Assembly (NCBI RefSeq): GCF_013409505.1
Contig: NZ_JACCBN010000001.1
Span: forward strand, 2,294,001-2,358,000
Direction of reading: 5' to 3'
From: Actinomycetospora corticicola
GTDB taxonomy: Bacteria; Actinomycetota; Actinomycetes; Mycobacteriales; Pseudonocardiaceae
Length of the DNA: 64,000 bases
Positions 17,584-28,110 of the stretch are shown one piece after another. Every line of letters starts with the position of its first letter. The first letter of the stretch is position 1. The position numbers and the translations under genes were made by a program. The notes beneath the pieces are model-generated. The model saw nothing but the letters and a program-made list of their open reading frames with translations. It searched no databases and was not told the origin of the DNA.

Positions 17584-18771
17584 TCAGCGGGTCGCGGGAC
17601 GCGGCAGCTCGGTCCGGCGCAGCCGGCCGAACGTGCGGGGGTCGGCCATGGCGAACAGGCCCGTCGTCGTGCCGTCGGCGCGACGGTAGCGGGCGACGAA
17701 GCGCCGCTCGTCGACGTCGCCGTGCAGGATCTCGACCTCGTCCGCGGGATCGGGGTGCCCGGCGAGCTGGAGCATCCGCCCGTACTGCTCCGACCAGACG
17801 TAGCCCGAGGGCGCCACCGTGCGGACCGTGGCGCCCGCCAGCAGGTTCTCCGCCGCCACCGCGGCCTGCTCCCCCGCGCTGGTCCAGTGCTCGTGGCGGT
17901 GCGACGCCGGGCCCCGGGACCAGCGGGCGACGTCGCCCACGGCCACGACGGCGGGCACGTCGGTCACCATGCCGTCGTCGGTGCGCGCCCCCTGGTCGAC
18001 CTTGACCCCCGAGCCCTGCAGCCACCCGGTGTTCGGGGTGATGCCGACGCCGACCACGACCACGTCGGCCGGGACCTCCCGCCCGTCGCGCAGGCGCACC
18101 CCGGTCACCCGACGGCCGCCGTCGGCCGTCGACGCCGTGGCGAGCCCCTCGACCGCGGCGCCGGTGTGCAGCGTGGTGCCGTGCTCGGCGTGGAGGGCCA
18201 CGCAGGGGCGGGCGAGGGTCTCCCCCAGGACCGGCGACAGCGGCGTGGGGAGCCCGTCGAGCACCGTGACCGGCAGGCCGAGTGCCCGGCACGTCGAGGC
18301 GACCTCGGCCCCGATGAACCCGCCCCCGACCACGACCACCCGCGCGCCCGGCACGAGCTCCGCCCGCAGCGCGCGGGCGTCGTCGAGCGTGCGCAGCGCG
18401 TGCACGCCCCCGACGTCCTCCGTGCCGGGCAGCCGCCGGGCGGACCCCCCGGTGGCGACCACGACGCCGTCCGCGCCGAGCTCCGTGCCGTCGTCGCAGC
18501 GCACGCGGCCCGCCGCGGTGTCGAGCGCGACGGCGCGCACCCCCGCGCGCAGGTCCAGCGACAGGTCGGCGAGGTCGTCGTCGTCGAGCAGCGCGAGGTC
18601 CGCCTCGTCGCTCCGCCCGGCCAGGTAGGCCTTCGACAGGGGCGGCCGGTCGTAGGGGGCGTGCGGGTCGTCGCCCAGCAGGGTCAGCCGACCGTCGAAC
18701 CCGGCCTGCCGCAGGGCCTGCGCCGCGCGCACCCCGGCCACGGAGGCCCCCACGATCGCGATGGTCTTCAT
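17584..18771 (-). CDS. FAD-dependent NAD(P)H:ferredoxin reductase of the Rieske oxygenase system
   Basis: A 395-residue reductase of the BphA4/putidaredoxin-reductase type. It has an N-terminal FAD-binding motif (IVGASVAGVRAAQALR), YDRPPLSKAYLAG, a central NAD-binding motif (VVVVGGGFIGAEVAST), a second FAD motif (VPAVVAVGDVARW) and the C-terminal dimerisation domain with the YVWSEQYG pattern. It takes electrons from NADH to the Rieske ferredoxin at 15533. It is transcribed divergently from the oxygenase gene; the 328-base divergent region carries two mirror-placed GTTGCG/CGCAAC dyads. It converges with the transporter gene across a 25-base gap. Confidence 0.93.
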   Translation of the reverse strand: MKTIAIVGASVAGVRAAQALRQAGFDGRLTLLGDDPHAPYDRPPLSKAYLAGRSDEADLALLDDDDLADLSLDLRAGVRAVALDTAAGRVRCDDGTELGADGVVVATGGSARRLPGTEDVGGVHALRTLDDARALRAELVPGARVVVVGGGFIGAEVASTCRALGLPVTVLDGLPTPLSPVLGETLARPCVALHAEHGTTLHTGAAVEGLATASTADGGRRVTGVRLRDGREVPADVVVVGVGITPNTGWLQGSGVKVDQGARTDDGMVTDVPAVVAVGDVARWSRGPASHRHEHWTSAGEQAAVAAENLLAGATVRTVAPSGYVWSEQYGRMLQLAGHPDPADEVEILHGDVDERRFVARYRRADGTTTGLFAMADPRTFGRLRRTELPRPATR

Positions 18772-18840
18772 GCGTACTCCTCACCGACGGGGGAGGGAGA
18801 CCGCGGCGCGACACGGGGCCGCGGCACCGGAAGGACCGAC

Positions 18841-18877
18841 GTTGCGTCCTGAGCGCGCGTGATCCTTCATGCGCAAC
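18841..18877. promoter_or_regulatory. GTTGCG-N25-CGCAAC operator, copy 2 (reductase side)
   Basis: The arms are at 18841-18846 and 18872-18877. The dyad starts 70 bases upstream of the reductase ATG (18771), nearly the same distance as copy 3 from the oxygenase start. The rest of the divergent region 18772-19099 contains no gene. Confidence 0.7.
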
Positions 18878-18990
18878 ACGAACCGTGCGATACGGCCCCC
18901 GGCCCCGTCAAGGACCCGTCGTCGGACGGACGGAACGTCCGGTGACCGAGCAGGCCTTGACACGGGTCCTTCCCGACCTGGACCGTGCTC

Positions 18991-19027
18991 GTTGCGCGAT
19001 GAGAACAGTAGTTCCGTATCACGCAAC
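18991..19027. promoter_or_regulatory. GTTGCG-N25-CGCAAC operator, copy 3 (oxygenase side)
   Basis: The arms are at 18991-18996 and 19022-19027. They extend imperfectly to GTTGCGCGAT and ATCACGCAAC, making this the best-conserved copy. It ends 73 bases upstream of the oxygenase ATG at 19100. A TTGACA hexamer lies at 18957-18962, but no clear -10 follows at normal spacing. Confidence 0.7.
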
Positions 19028-19099
19028 AGGGACACCGCGGTTCCGATTCTCCGGATCCGTCGCCCACCCGGGCCGACCCCTCGTCGAGGAGCACGCACG

Positions 19100-20245
19100 A
19101 TGACCACTGGTGAGTACGTCGGGTCGATCGCCGACACCCAGCTCCCCGAGAGCCTCCGGGCCACGTTGCCGGGGCGGTACTACACCGATCCCGCGATCTT
19201 CGCGGCCGAGCAGGCACTGATCCTGGAGGAGGGCTGGTTCTGCGCCGTCCTCGCGGCCGACATCCCGACGGCGGGCGACTTCGAGACCGTGCAGGTCGGC
19301 CGCGAGAGCGTCATCGTCGCCCGCGGCCGGACCGGCGACGTGCACGCCTACCTCAACGTGTGCCGGCACCGCGGTGCCCGGCTCTGCACCGAGGAGAAGG
19401 GCTCGGTCCGGCGCTCCTTCCAGTGCCCTTACCACGCCTGGACCTACGGCCTCGACGGCAAGCTCATCTCGGCCCCGAACATCGCCTCGATGCCCGACAT
19501 CGACCGCCGCGAGTACGGGCTGAACCGCGTCGCGGTGCAGGAGTGGCTCGGCTACGTCTGGGTCTGCCTCGCCGACGAGCCGCCGTCGTTCGCCGACACC
19601 GTGATCGCGGACGTCACCACCCGGCTCGGCTCCCCCGAGGCCATCGTCGGCTACGACGTCGCCGGCCTGCAGCTCGGCCGGCGCATCTCCTACGACGTCG
19701 CGGCGAACTGGAAGCAGATCGTCGAGAACTTCATGGAGTGCTACCACTGCGGCACGATCCACCCGGAGCTGACCGAGGTGCTCCCCGAGTTCGCGGACGG
19801 TCTCGCCGCCCAGTACTTCGTCGGGCACGGCGCGGAGTTCGGCGAGGACGTCGCGGGCTTCACCGTCGACGGCTCGGCGGGTCTCGCGCGGCTGCCCGGC
19901 GTCGCCGCGGAGCAGGACCGCCGCTACTACGCGATCACGGTCCGCCCGCAGGTCTTCATCAACCTGGTGCCCGACCACGTGGTCCTGCACCGGATGTTCC
20001 CGCTCTCCGCGGACCGGACCCTCGTGGTCTGCGACTGGCTCTACCTCCCCGAGGTCGTCGCCTCGGGTGCCGACCTCGACCGCTCCGTCGAACTCTTCCA
20101 CCGGGTCAACCAGCAGGACTTCGAGGCCTGCGAGCGCTGCCAGGTGTCGATGGACTCGCGTTCCTACGCGCGCGGCGGGGTGCTCGTGCCCAGTGAGCAC
20201 CACATCGGCGAGTTCCACGACTGGGTCCGCGAGCGCGTCGGCTGA
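19100..20245 (+). CDS. gbcA: Rieske oxygenase alpha subunit, probable glycine betaine demethylase
   Basis: A 381-residue ring-hydroxylating-type oxygenase. Rieske ligands are Cys88, His90, Cys109 and His112 (NVCRHRGARLC ... FQCPYHAW). The mononuclear iron region is ENFMECYHCGTIHPEL, with His216 and His221 as the two-histidine pair. This sequence type includes glycine betaine monooxygenase (GbcA) and stachydrine demethylases. The dimethylglycine and sarcosine oxidases encoded in the same cluster favour betaine N-demethylation to dimethylglycine, releasing formaldehyde. Unlike Pseudomonas GbcAB, electrons appear to come from a separate ferredoxin and FAD reductase. Substrate identity is inference. 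Confidence 0.87.
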   Translation: MTTGEYVGSIADTQLPESLRATLPGRYYTDPAIFAAEQALILEEGWFCAVLAADIPTAGDFETVQVGRESVIVARGRTGDVHAYLNVCRHRGARLCTEEKGSVRRSFQCPYHAWTYGLDGKLISAPNIASMPDIDRREYGLNRVAVQEWLGYVWVCLADEPPSFADTVIADVTTRLGSPEAIVGYDVAGLQLGRRISYDVAANWKQIVENFMECYHCGTIHPELTEVLPEFADGLAAQYFVGHGAEFGEDVAGFTVDGSAGLARLPGVAAEQDRRYYAITVRPQVFINLVPDHVVLHRMFPLSADRTLVVCDWLYLPEVVASGADLDRSVELFHRVNQQDFEACERCQVSMDSRSYARGGVLVPSEHHIGEFHDWVRERVG

Positions 20246-20290
20246 CGCCGCTCCCCCACCTCCACCCCACCCCTGCCGACGAGACGAGCC

Positions 20291-20506
20291 ATGAGCGCCG
20301 ACCCGGACCCCACCTCCCGTCCCCTCGCCCCCGAACCCCTCGCCGACGCCTTCGCGGTCGCCGACCAGCTCGCCGTCCACGGCAGCGACTGCGTCTGCCC
20401 GCGGTGCGCGGGGCGCCTGCCCTTCCTCCTCCGCGACCTCGCGCGCGCCCTCGACGGCGCCGACGGGCCGGACGGGTCCGGCCGGTCGGCCGACCAGGGC
20501 AGATAG
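20291..20506 (+). CDS. Small CxCxxC protein downstream of the Rieske oxygenase
   Basis: A 71-residue ORF lying 45 bases after the oxygenase and 9 bases before iclR, on the same strand, so probably in one transcript. The middle carries DCVCPRCAGRLPFLLRDLARAL, a cysteine trio (C-x-C-x2-C) followed by an amphipathic helix, flanked by Pro/Asp-rich ends. Three cysteines could take part in a metal site or oligomerisation. I know no family name. Its small size leaves some doubt, but spacing and composition favour a real gene. Confidence 0.6.
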   Translation: MSADPDPTSRPLAPEPLADAFAVADQLAVHGSDCVCPRCAGRLPFLLRDLARALDGADGPDGSGRSADQGR

Positions 20507-20515
20507 CCTCCGCGG

Positions 20516-21310
20516 ATGTCCGAGCCGACCGCTGCCGCGTCCGGGGCGACCCCCCGGGTCGGCGCGGTCCAGTCGGTCGACCGCGCGATGACCGTCCTGG
20601 AGATCGTCGCCGAGCACGGCGAGTGCGGGATCTCCGAGATCGCGGCGGCCCTCGACGTGCACAAGTCCACGGCGTCGCGCCTGGTCGCGGCGCTGGAGCG
20701 CCGGTCCCTGGTCGAGCAGCACGGCGACCGGAAGAAGTACGCGCTCAGCTTCGGGCTGATCCGGCTCGCGGCCGCGGCGACGGCGCGGCTCGACGTCTCG
20801 CGCCTCGGCCGGCCGGTGTGCCAGCGCCTCGCGGAGTCGCTCGGCGAGACGGTGAACATCGCGGTCAGCGACGGCGAGGCGGGGATCACCGTCGCGCAGG
20901 AGAGCGGGACGGCCTCCGTCGTCAGCGAGAACTGGGTGGGCCGCCGGACCCCGCTGCACGCGAGCTCGGCGGGCAAGGTGCTGCTCGCGTGGATGGATCC
21001 GGCGGACCGCCGGCGGGTGCTGCGTCGCCCCCTGGAGCGGTTCACCGAGGAGACGATCGTGTCGGCGCCCGCGCTGCGGATCGAGCTCGCGCGCGTGTTC
21101 GACGAGGGCCACGCCCGCTCCTTCGAGGAGCTCGAGGTGGGGATGCACGCGGTCGCCGTCCCGGTGTTCTCCGGCGACGGCTCCGTCGGGTCGTCCCTGT
21201 CGGTGACCGGCCCGGCCTACCGGCTGCCCCGCCGCCGGGCCCGCGCCGTCGTCGGCGAGCTCCGGGAGGCCGCGGCCGAGCTCTCCGCGAAGCTCGGCCA
21301 CACCTCCTGA
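20516..21310 (+). CDS. IclR family transcriptional regulator
   Basis: A 264-residue regulator. The winged helix-turn-helix is at about residues 20-80 (QSVDRAMTVLEIVAEHGECG, then HKSTASRLVAALERRSLV), followed by the IclR effector domain (GRRTPLHASSAGKVLLAWM; EELEVGMHAVAVPVF). IclR proteins commonly control catabolism of small acids and aromatics from the adjacent operon. It sits directly downstream of the oxygenase gene. The three long-spaced GTTGCG/CGCAAC dyads in the two divergent promoters are its most likely targets, though this is untested. Confidence 0.92.
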   Translation: MSEPTAAASGATPRVGAVQSVDRAMTVLEIVAEHGECGISEIAAALDVHKSTASRLVAALERRSLVEQHGDRKKYALSFGLIRLAAAATARLDVSRLGRPVCQRLAESLGETVNIAVSDGEAGITVAQESGTASVVSENWVGRRTPLHASSAGKVLLAWMDPADRRRVLRRPLERFTEETIVSAPALRIELARVFDEGHARSFEELEVGMHAVAVPVFSGDGSVGSSLSVTGPAYRLPRRRARAVVGELREAAAELSAKLGHTS

Positions 21311-21335
21311 CGACGGATCGGCGCCGGACGACGGG

Positions 21336-22184
21336 TCAGCGCAGGACGACGGTGCTGTGGCCGTCGAGGAGCACCCGGTGCTGGCAGTGCCAGCGCACGG
21401 CGCGGGACAGCGCGAGGGCCTCGGCGTCCCGCCCGACCATCTGCAGGGCGTGCGGGTCGTAGGAGTGGTCGATCCGGATCACCTCCTGCTCGATGATGGG
21501 GCCCTCGTCGAGGTCGGCGGTGACGTAGTGGGCGGTCGCCCCGACGAGCTTCACCCCGCGGTCGTACGCCTGGTGGTAGGGCTTGGCGCCCTTGAAGCCG
21601 GGCAGGAACGAGTGGTGGATGTTGATGGCGCGGCCCCGCAGGGCGGTACACGTCCGGTCGGAGAGGACCTGCATGTAGCGCGCGAGCACGACCAGCTCCG
21701 CGTCCAGCCGCCGGACGACCTCGAGGAGCCCGGCCTCGGCGTCGGCCTTCGTCGCCGGTGTGACCGGCAGGTGGACGAACGGCAGCCCGGCCGCCTCGGC
21801 CATGGGGCGCAGGTCCTCGTGGTTGGACACGACGCCGACCAGCTCCGCGCCCAGCGAGCCGGAGCGCCACCGGAAGATCAGGTCGTTCAGGCAGTGCCCG
21901 AGCTTCGAGACCATGACGAGGACCCGGACGGGGCGGGCCGGGTGGAACGTGTGCTCCATGTCGAACGCGGCGGCGACCGCGTCGAACCCCGCGGCGACCT
22001 CGTCGACCGTCGTGCCGTCCGGCACGGCGATCTCGGTGCGCATGAACAGCCGGCGGCGCACCGCGTCGTCGAACTGCTGGTGCTCGACGATGTCGCAGCC
22101 TCGGGCGGCGAGATGGCTCGCCACCGCGTGGACGATGCCACTGCGGTTCGGGCAGCTCAGGGTGAGGGTCAGGGTGTCGCTCAC
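21336..22184 (-). CDS. purU: Formyltetrahydrofolate deformylase
   Basis: A 282-residue enzyme hydrolysing 10-formyl-THF to formate and THF. An N-terminal ACT domain (TLTLSCPNRSGIVHAVASHL) precedes the formyltransferase-fold domain with VLVMVSKLGHCLNDL, NIHHSFLPGFKGAKPYHQA, VGATAHYVTADLDEGPII and a final segment typical of PurU. In betaine and sarcosine catabolism it relieves the flood of one-carbon folates. It starts at GTG 22184, only 10 bases after the sdaA stop, so sdaA-purU form an operon. It converges with iclR. Confidence 0.95.
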   Translation of the reverse strand: MSDTLTLTLSCPNRSGIVHAVASHLAARGCDIVEHQQFDDAVRRRLFMRTEIAVPDGTTVDEVAAGFDAVAAAFDMEHTFHPARPVRVLVMVSKLGHCLNDLIFRWRSGSLGAELVGVVSNHEDLRPMAEAAGLPFVHLPVTPATKADAEAGLLEVVRRLDAELVVLARYMQVLSDRTCTALRGRAINIHHSFLPGFKGAKPYHQAYDRGVKLVGATAHYVTADLDEGPIIEQEVIRIDHSYDPHALQMVGRDAEALALSRAVRWHCQHRVLLDGHSTVVLR

Positions 22185-22194
22185 GATCGTCTCC

Positions 22195-23568
<1,374 letters not shown>

Positions 23569-23600
23569 GAGATCTCCCGCCCGCTCGCGCCATTCGTACG

Positions 23601-23623
23601 CGACTAATATATGAGTTGCCGAC
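23601..23623. promoter_or_regulatory. CGACTAATATATGAGTTGCC element, copy 2 (candidate GntR operator)
   Basis: It lies between divergent sdaA and gntR. It agrees with the glyA-promoter copy at 33737 in about 19 of 23 positions, including the flanking TGCCGA. Position between divergent genes, one of them the regulator, fits autoregulation. Confidence 0.72.
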
Positions 23624-23627
23624 GTGC

Positions 23628-23658
23628 TTGTGAAGACTGCGCGCACCACCGCTATGAT
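23628..23658 (+). promoter_or_regulatory. Probable promoter of the GntR regulator gene (leaderless transcript)
   Basis: TTGTGA at 23628-23633 and a near-perfect TATGAT at 23653-23658 are separated by 19 bases. Transcription would begin about seven bases after the -10, which is exactly the GTG at 23665. The GGAG next to that GTG is too close to act as a ribosome-binding site. A leaderless mRNA is therefore the simplest reading. Confidence 0.55.
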
Positions 23659-23664
23659 CGGGAG

Positions 23665-24333
23665 GTGACCGTCCTCCCGGAAGCACCGACCGCCCGTGGT
23701 CCGCTGTCGCTGTCCGAACAGGCCTATGCGGCCATCCAGGACCGGCTGATCATGTTGGACATCCCCCCGATGTCCCCCATCGACGAGGTCGGCCTGGTCG
23801 CCGCCCTCGGCGTCGGACGCACCCCGGTGCGGGAGGCCCTCAAGCGCCTCGAGGTCGACCGGCTGGTGGTCTCCTACGCCCGCCGCGGCACGTTCGCCAC
23901 CGCGGTGGACATCACCGACCTGGCCTACATCTCCGAGATCCGGGTGCAGCTGGAGCCGCTCGCCGCCCGCCGGGCCGCCGACGTCTCCACCGCCGACGTG
24001 CGCGACGAGCTGCGCGCGCTCGCCGACGCGACCGAGGCCCTCGACGTGCCGACCCTCACCCGCGACGAGCTCATGCGCTGGGACCTCCGCGTCCACCGGG
24101 CGATCTACCGGGCGGCGGGCAACCCGCACCTCGAGGACACGCTGGTGCGCTACGACAACCTCGCGACCCGCATCTTCTGCCTGTTCCTCGACCGGATGTC
24201 GGACTTCGTCTCCCACGTCGAGGAGCACGCGGGCCTCCTGCGCACGATCGCGGACGGGGACGGCGACGCCGCGGCCCGCCGCGCCCGCCAGCACGTCCAG
24301 GGCTTCGAGAAGGCGGTCCGCGCGGTCATCTGA
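23665..24333 (+). CDS. GntR family regulator, FadR/FCD type
   Basis: A 222-residue regulator. The winged helix (about residues 12-75: SEQAYAAIQDRLIMLDIPP, GVGRTPVREALKRLEVDRLV, ARRGTFATAVD) is followed by an all-helical FCD ligand-binding domain with EIRVQLEPLAARRA and HRAIYRAAGNPHLEDTL, where Asp and His residues normally bind a metal. It lies inside the pathway, divergent from sdaA and convergent with fchA. It probably responds to an intermediate of glycine/serine metabolism through the CGACTRATATRTSA sites. A start at 23611 would lie inside the operator and is rejected. Confidence 0.9.
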   Translation: MTVLPEAPTARGPLSLSEQAYAAIQDRLIMLDIPPMSPIDEVGLVAALGVGRTPVREALKRLEVDRLVVSYARRGTFATAVDITDLAYISEIRVQLEPLAARRAADVSTADVRDELRALADATEALDVPTLTRDELMRWDLRVHRAIYRAAGNPHLEDTLVRYDNLATRIFCLFLDRMSDFVSHVEEHAGLLRTIADGDGDAAARRARQHVQGFEKAVRAVI

Positions 24334-24343
24334 CCGGGAGGGG

Positions 24344-24961
24344 TCACCGCACGATCTGCTCCCGCACCGCGGCCGTCACCTTCGCGGCGCGCAGGACCAG
24401 GTCGTCGACGTGCTCGACGGCGTCGAGCAGCTCCTCCCGGACGGCGGGGTCGGTGATCCCGGTGAGGGCGACCTCGACGTTGACCCGGGCCGTGCCCGCC
24501 GCCGCCCGCAGCACCTCGGCCGCGGCCGCGATGCCCGGGGCCGCCGGGCGACCGCCGACCGGCCGCAGCACCTCGGCGAGCGTGAGGACCTGCTCGGTCA
24601 CCCCGATCACCCGCACCGCGAGCCGACCGGCGGCGAGGAGCGCCTCCGCGCGCCGGAGCTCCGCGTCGTCGGCATCCTCGTGGCCCCCGTCGTCGGGTCG
24701 TGGCACCGCCGCCACCCCGGCGGCGACCCGGCCGTCCTCGGCCGCGAGGTCCAGCGCGAGCTCCCGGAGCTCGTCGCAGCGGTCCCGGGTCCGGGTGGCG
24801 ACGTCGGACGCGGCGGGCCGCCCGCCGGCCGACGACCGCGCCACCGCGGCGACCAGGGCCGCACCCTGCGCCGCGTGGAGCGCGGCGCCGGGACCCGTGC
24901 CCGGTACGGGGGCGCGCGCCGCCGCCCCCGCGAGGTACCCCTCGATGGTCTCGGTGCGCAC
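24344..24961 (-). CDS. fchA: Methenyltetrahydrofolate cyclohydrolase (cyclodeaminase family)
   Basis: A 205-residue protein of the FTCD C-terminal/cyclodeaminase family. The pattern PVPGTGPGAALHAAQGAALVAAVARSS corresponds to the family's P-x-PGGGS-x-AAL helix start, although the third Gly-Ser is altered to Gly-Pro. The remainder is helical, with several conserved-looking Glu/Asp positions. It would interconvert 5,10-methenyl-THF and 10-formyl-THF, feeding PurU. It is the last gene of the glyA-sox operon, 29 bases after the dimethylglycine oxidase gene, and starts at GTG 24961. Enzyme versus non-catalytic relative is not settled. Confidence 0.8.
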   Translation of the reverse strand: MRTETIEGYLAGAAARAPVPGTGPGAALHAAQGAALVAAVARSSAGGRPAASDVATRTRDRCDELRELALDLAAEDGRVAAGVAAVPRPDDGGHEDADDAELRRAEALLAAGRLAVRVIGVTEQVLTLAEVLRPVGGRPAAPGIAAAAEVLRAAAGTARVNVEVALTGITDPAVREELLDAVEHVDDLVLRAAKVTAAVREQIVR

Positions 24962-24990
24962 GGCTGGCTCCTCGTGACGGTGGACCCGGC

Positions 24991-27480
<2,490 letters not shown>

Positions 27481-28110
27481 TCAGGCGGAGGCGGGTGCGA
27501 GGGACCGGGCGGCGTCGACGAGACGGTCGACGACGTAGCCCGCGAACGAGGTGCGGACGAGCACGACCAGGTCGTCGTCGCCGTGGGCGACGAGCAGGAC
27601 GGCGGCCTGGCCGAGCAGCGTCTGCGCGCAGCGGCCCCGGCCGAACCGGGTCGGGCGGAGGTCGAGCGAGCAGCTGGACGCCAGCAGCTCGCGGGCCGAG
27701 CGGCCCTGCAGCCGGACCCCGACGCGTTGCGCGGTGACGTCCACGGCCATCCCGCCGAAGGGCGCCGCGAGGGCGTCCACGCGGTCCTCCCAGCGCTCGG
27801 GGGTCGCCGTGGCGTCGGTGAGCAGCCACTCGTCCGGGCCGAGGCGCAGGGCCTGCCCGTCCGCGAGGGCGGTCCAGGCGTCGGCCGGGTGCGGGAGCAC
27901 CCCGCCGAGCGCCGCGCCGAGGGCGGCGAGCGCCCCCGGCTCCGGGTCGACGCGCAGGTCGACGACGCTGACCGGCGGTTCGAGTGTGAGCGTCGGGTCG
28001 CCGGTGAGGGCCTCGAGCGTCGCCCGCCGGCTCTCCAGCGGGTGGCGTCGGGTGAGGACGGTGGGAGACGGAGCGGAGCGGAGCTCGACCCCGCTGGTCA
28101 GTTCAGCCAT
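27481..28110 (-). CDS. soxG: Sarcosine oxidase gamma subunit
   Basis: A 209-residue subunit of heterotetrameric sarcosine oxidase. It contributes to the folate-channel side and resembles a reduced GcvT fold. Family-type segments are LRLGPDEWLLTD, VDVTAQRVGVRLQGRSAREL, CSLDLRPTRFGRGRCAQTLL and the end FAGYVVDRLVDAAR. The ATG at 28110 overlaps the soxA stop by eight bases; an adjacent GTG at 28113 is the alternative start. Assembly with the alpha, beta and delta subunits encoded upstream is expected. Confidence 0.93.
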   Translation of the reverse strand: MAELTSGVELRSAPSPTVLTRRHPLESRRATLEALTGDPTLTLEPPVSVVDLRVDPEPGALAALGAALGGVLPHPADAWTALADGQALRLGPDEWLLTDATATPERWEDRVDALAAPFGGMAVDVTAQRVGVRLQGRSARELLASSCSLDLRPTRFGRGRCAQTLLGQAAVLLVAHGDDDLVVLVRTSFAGYVVDRLVDAARSLAPASA

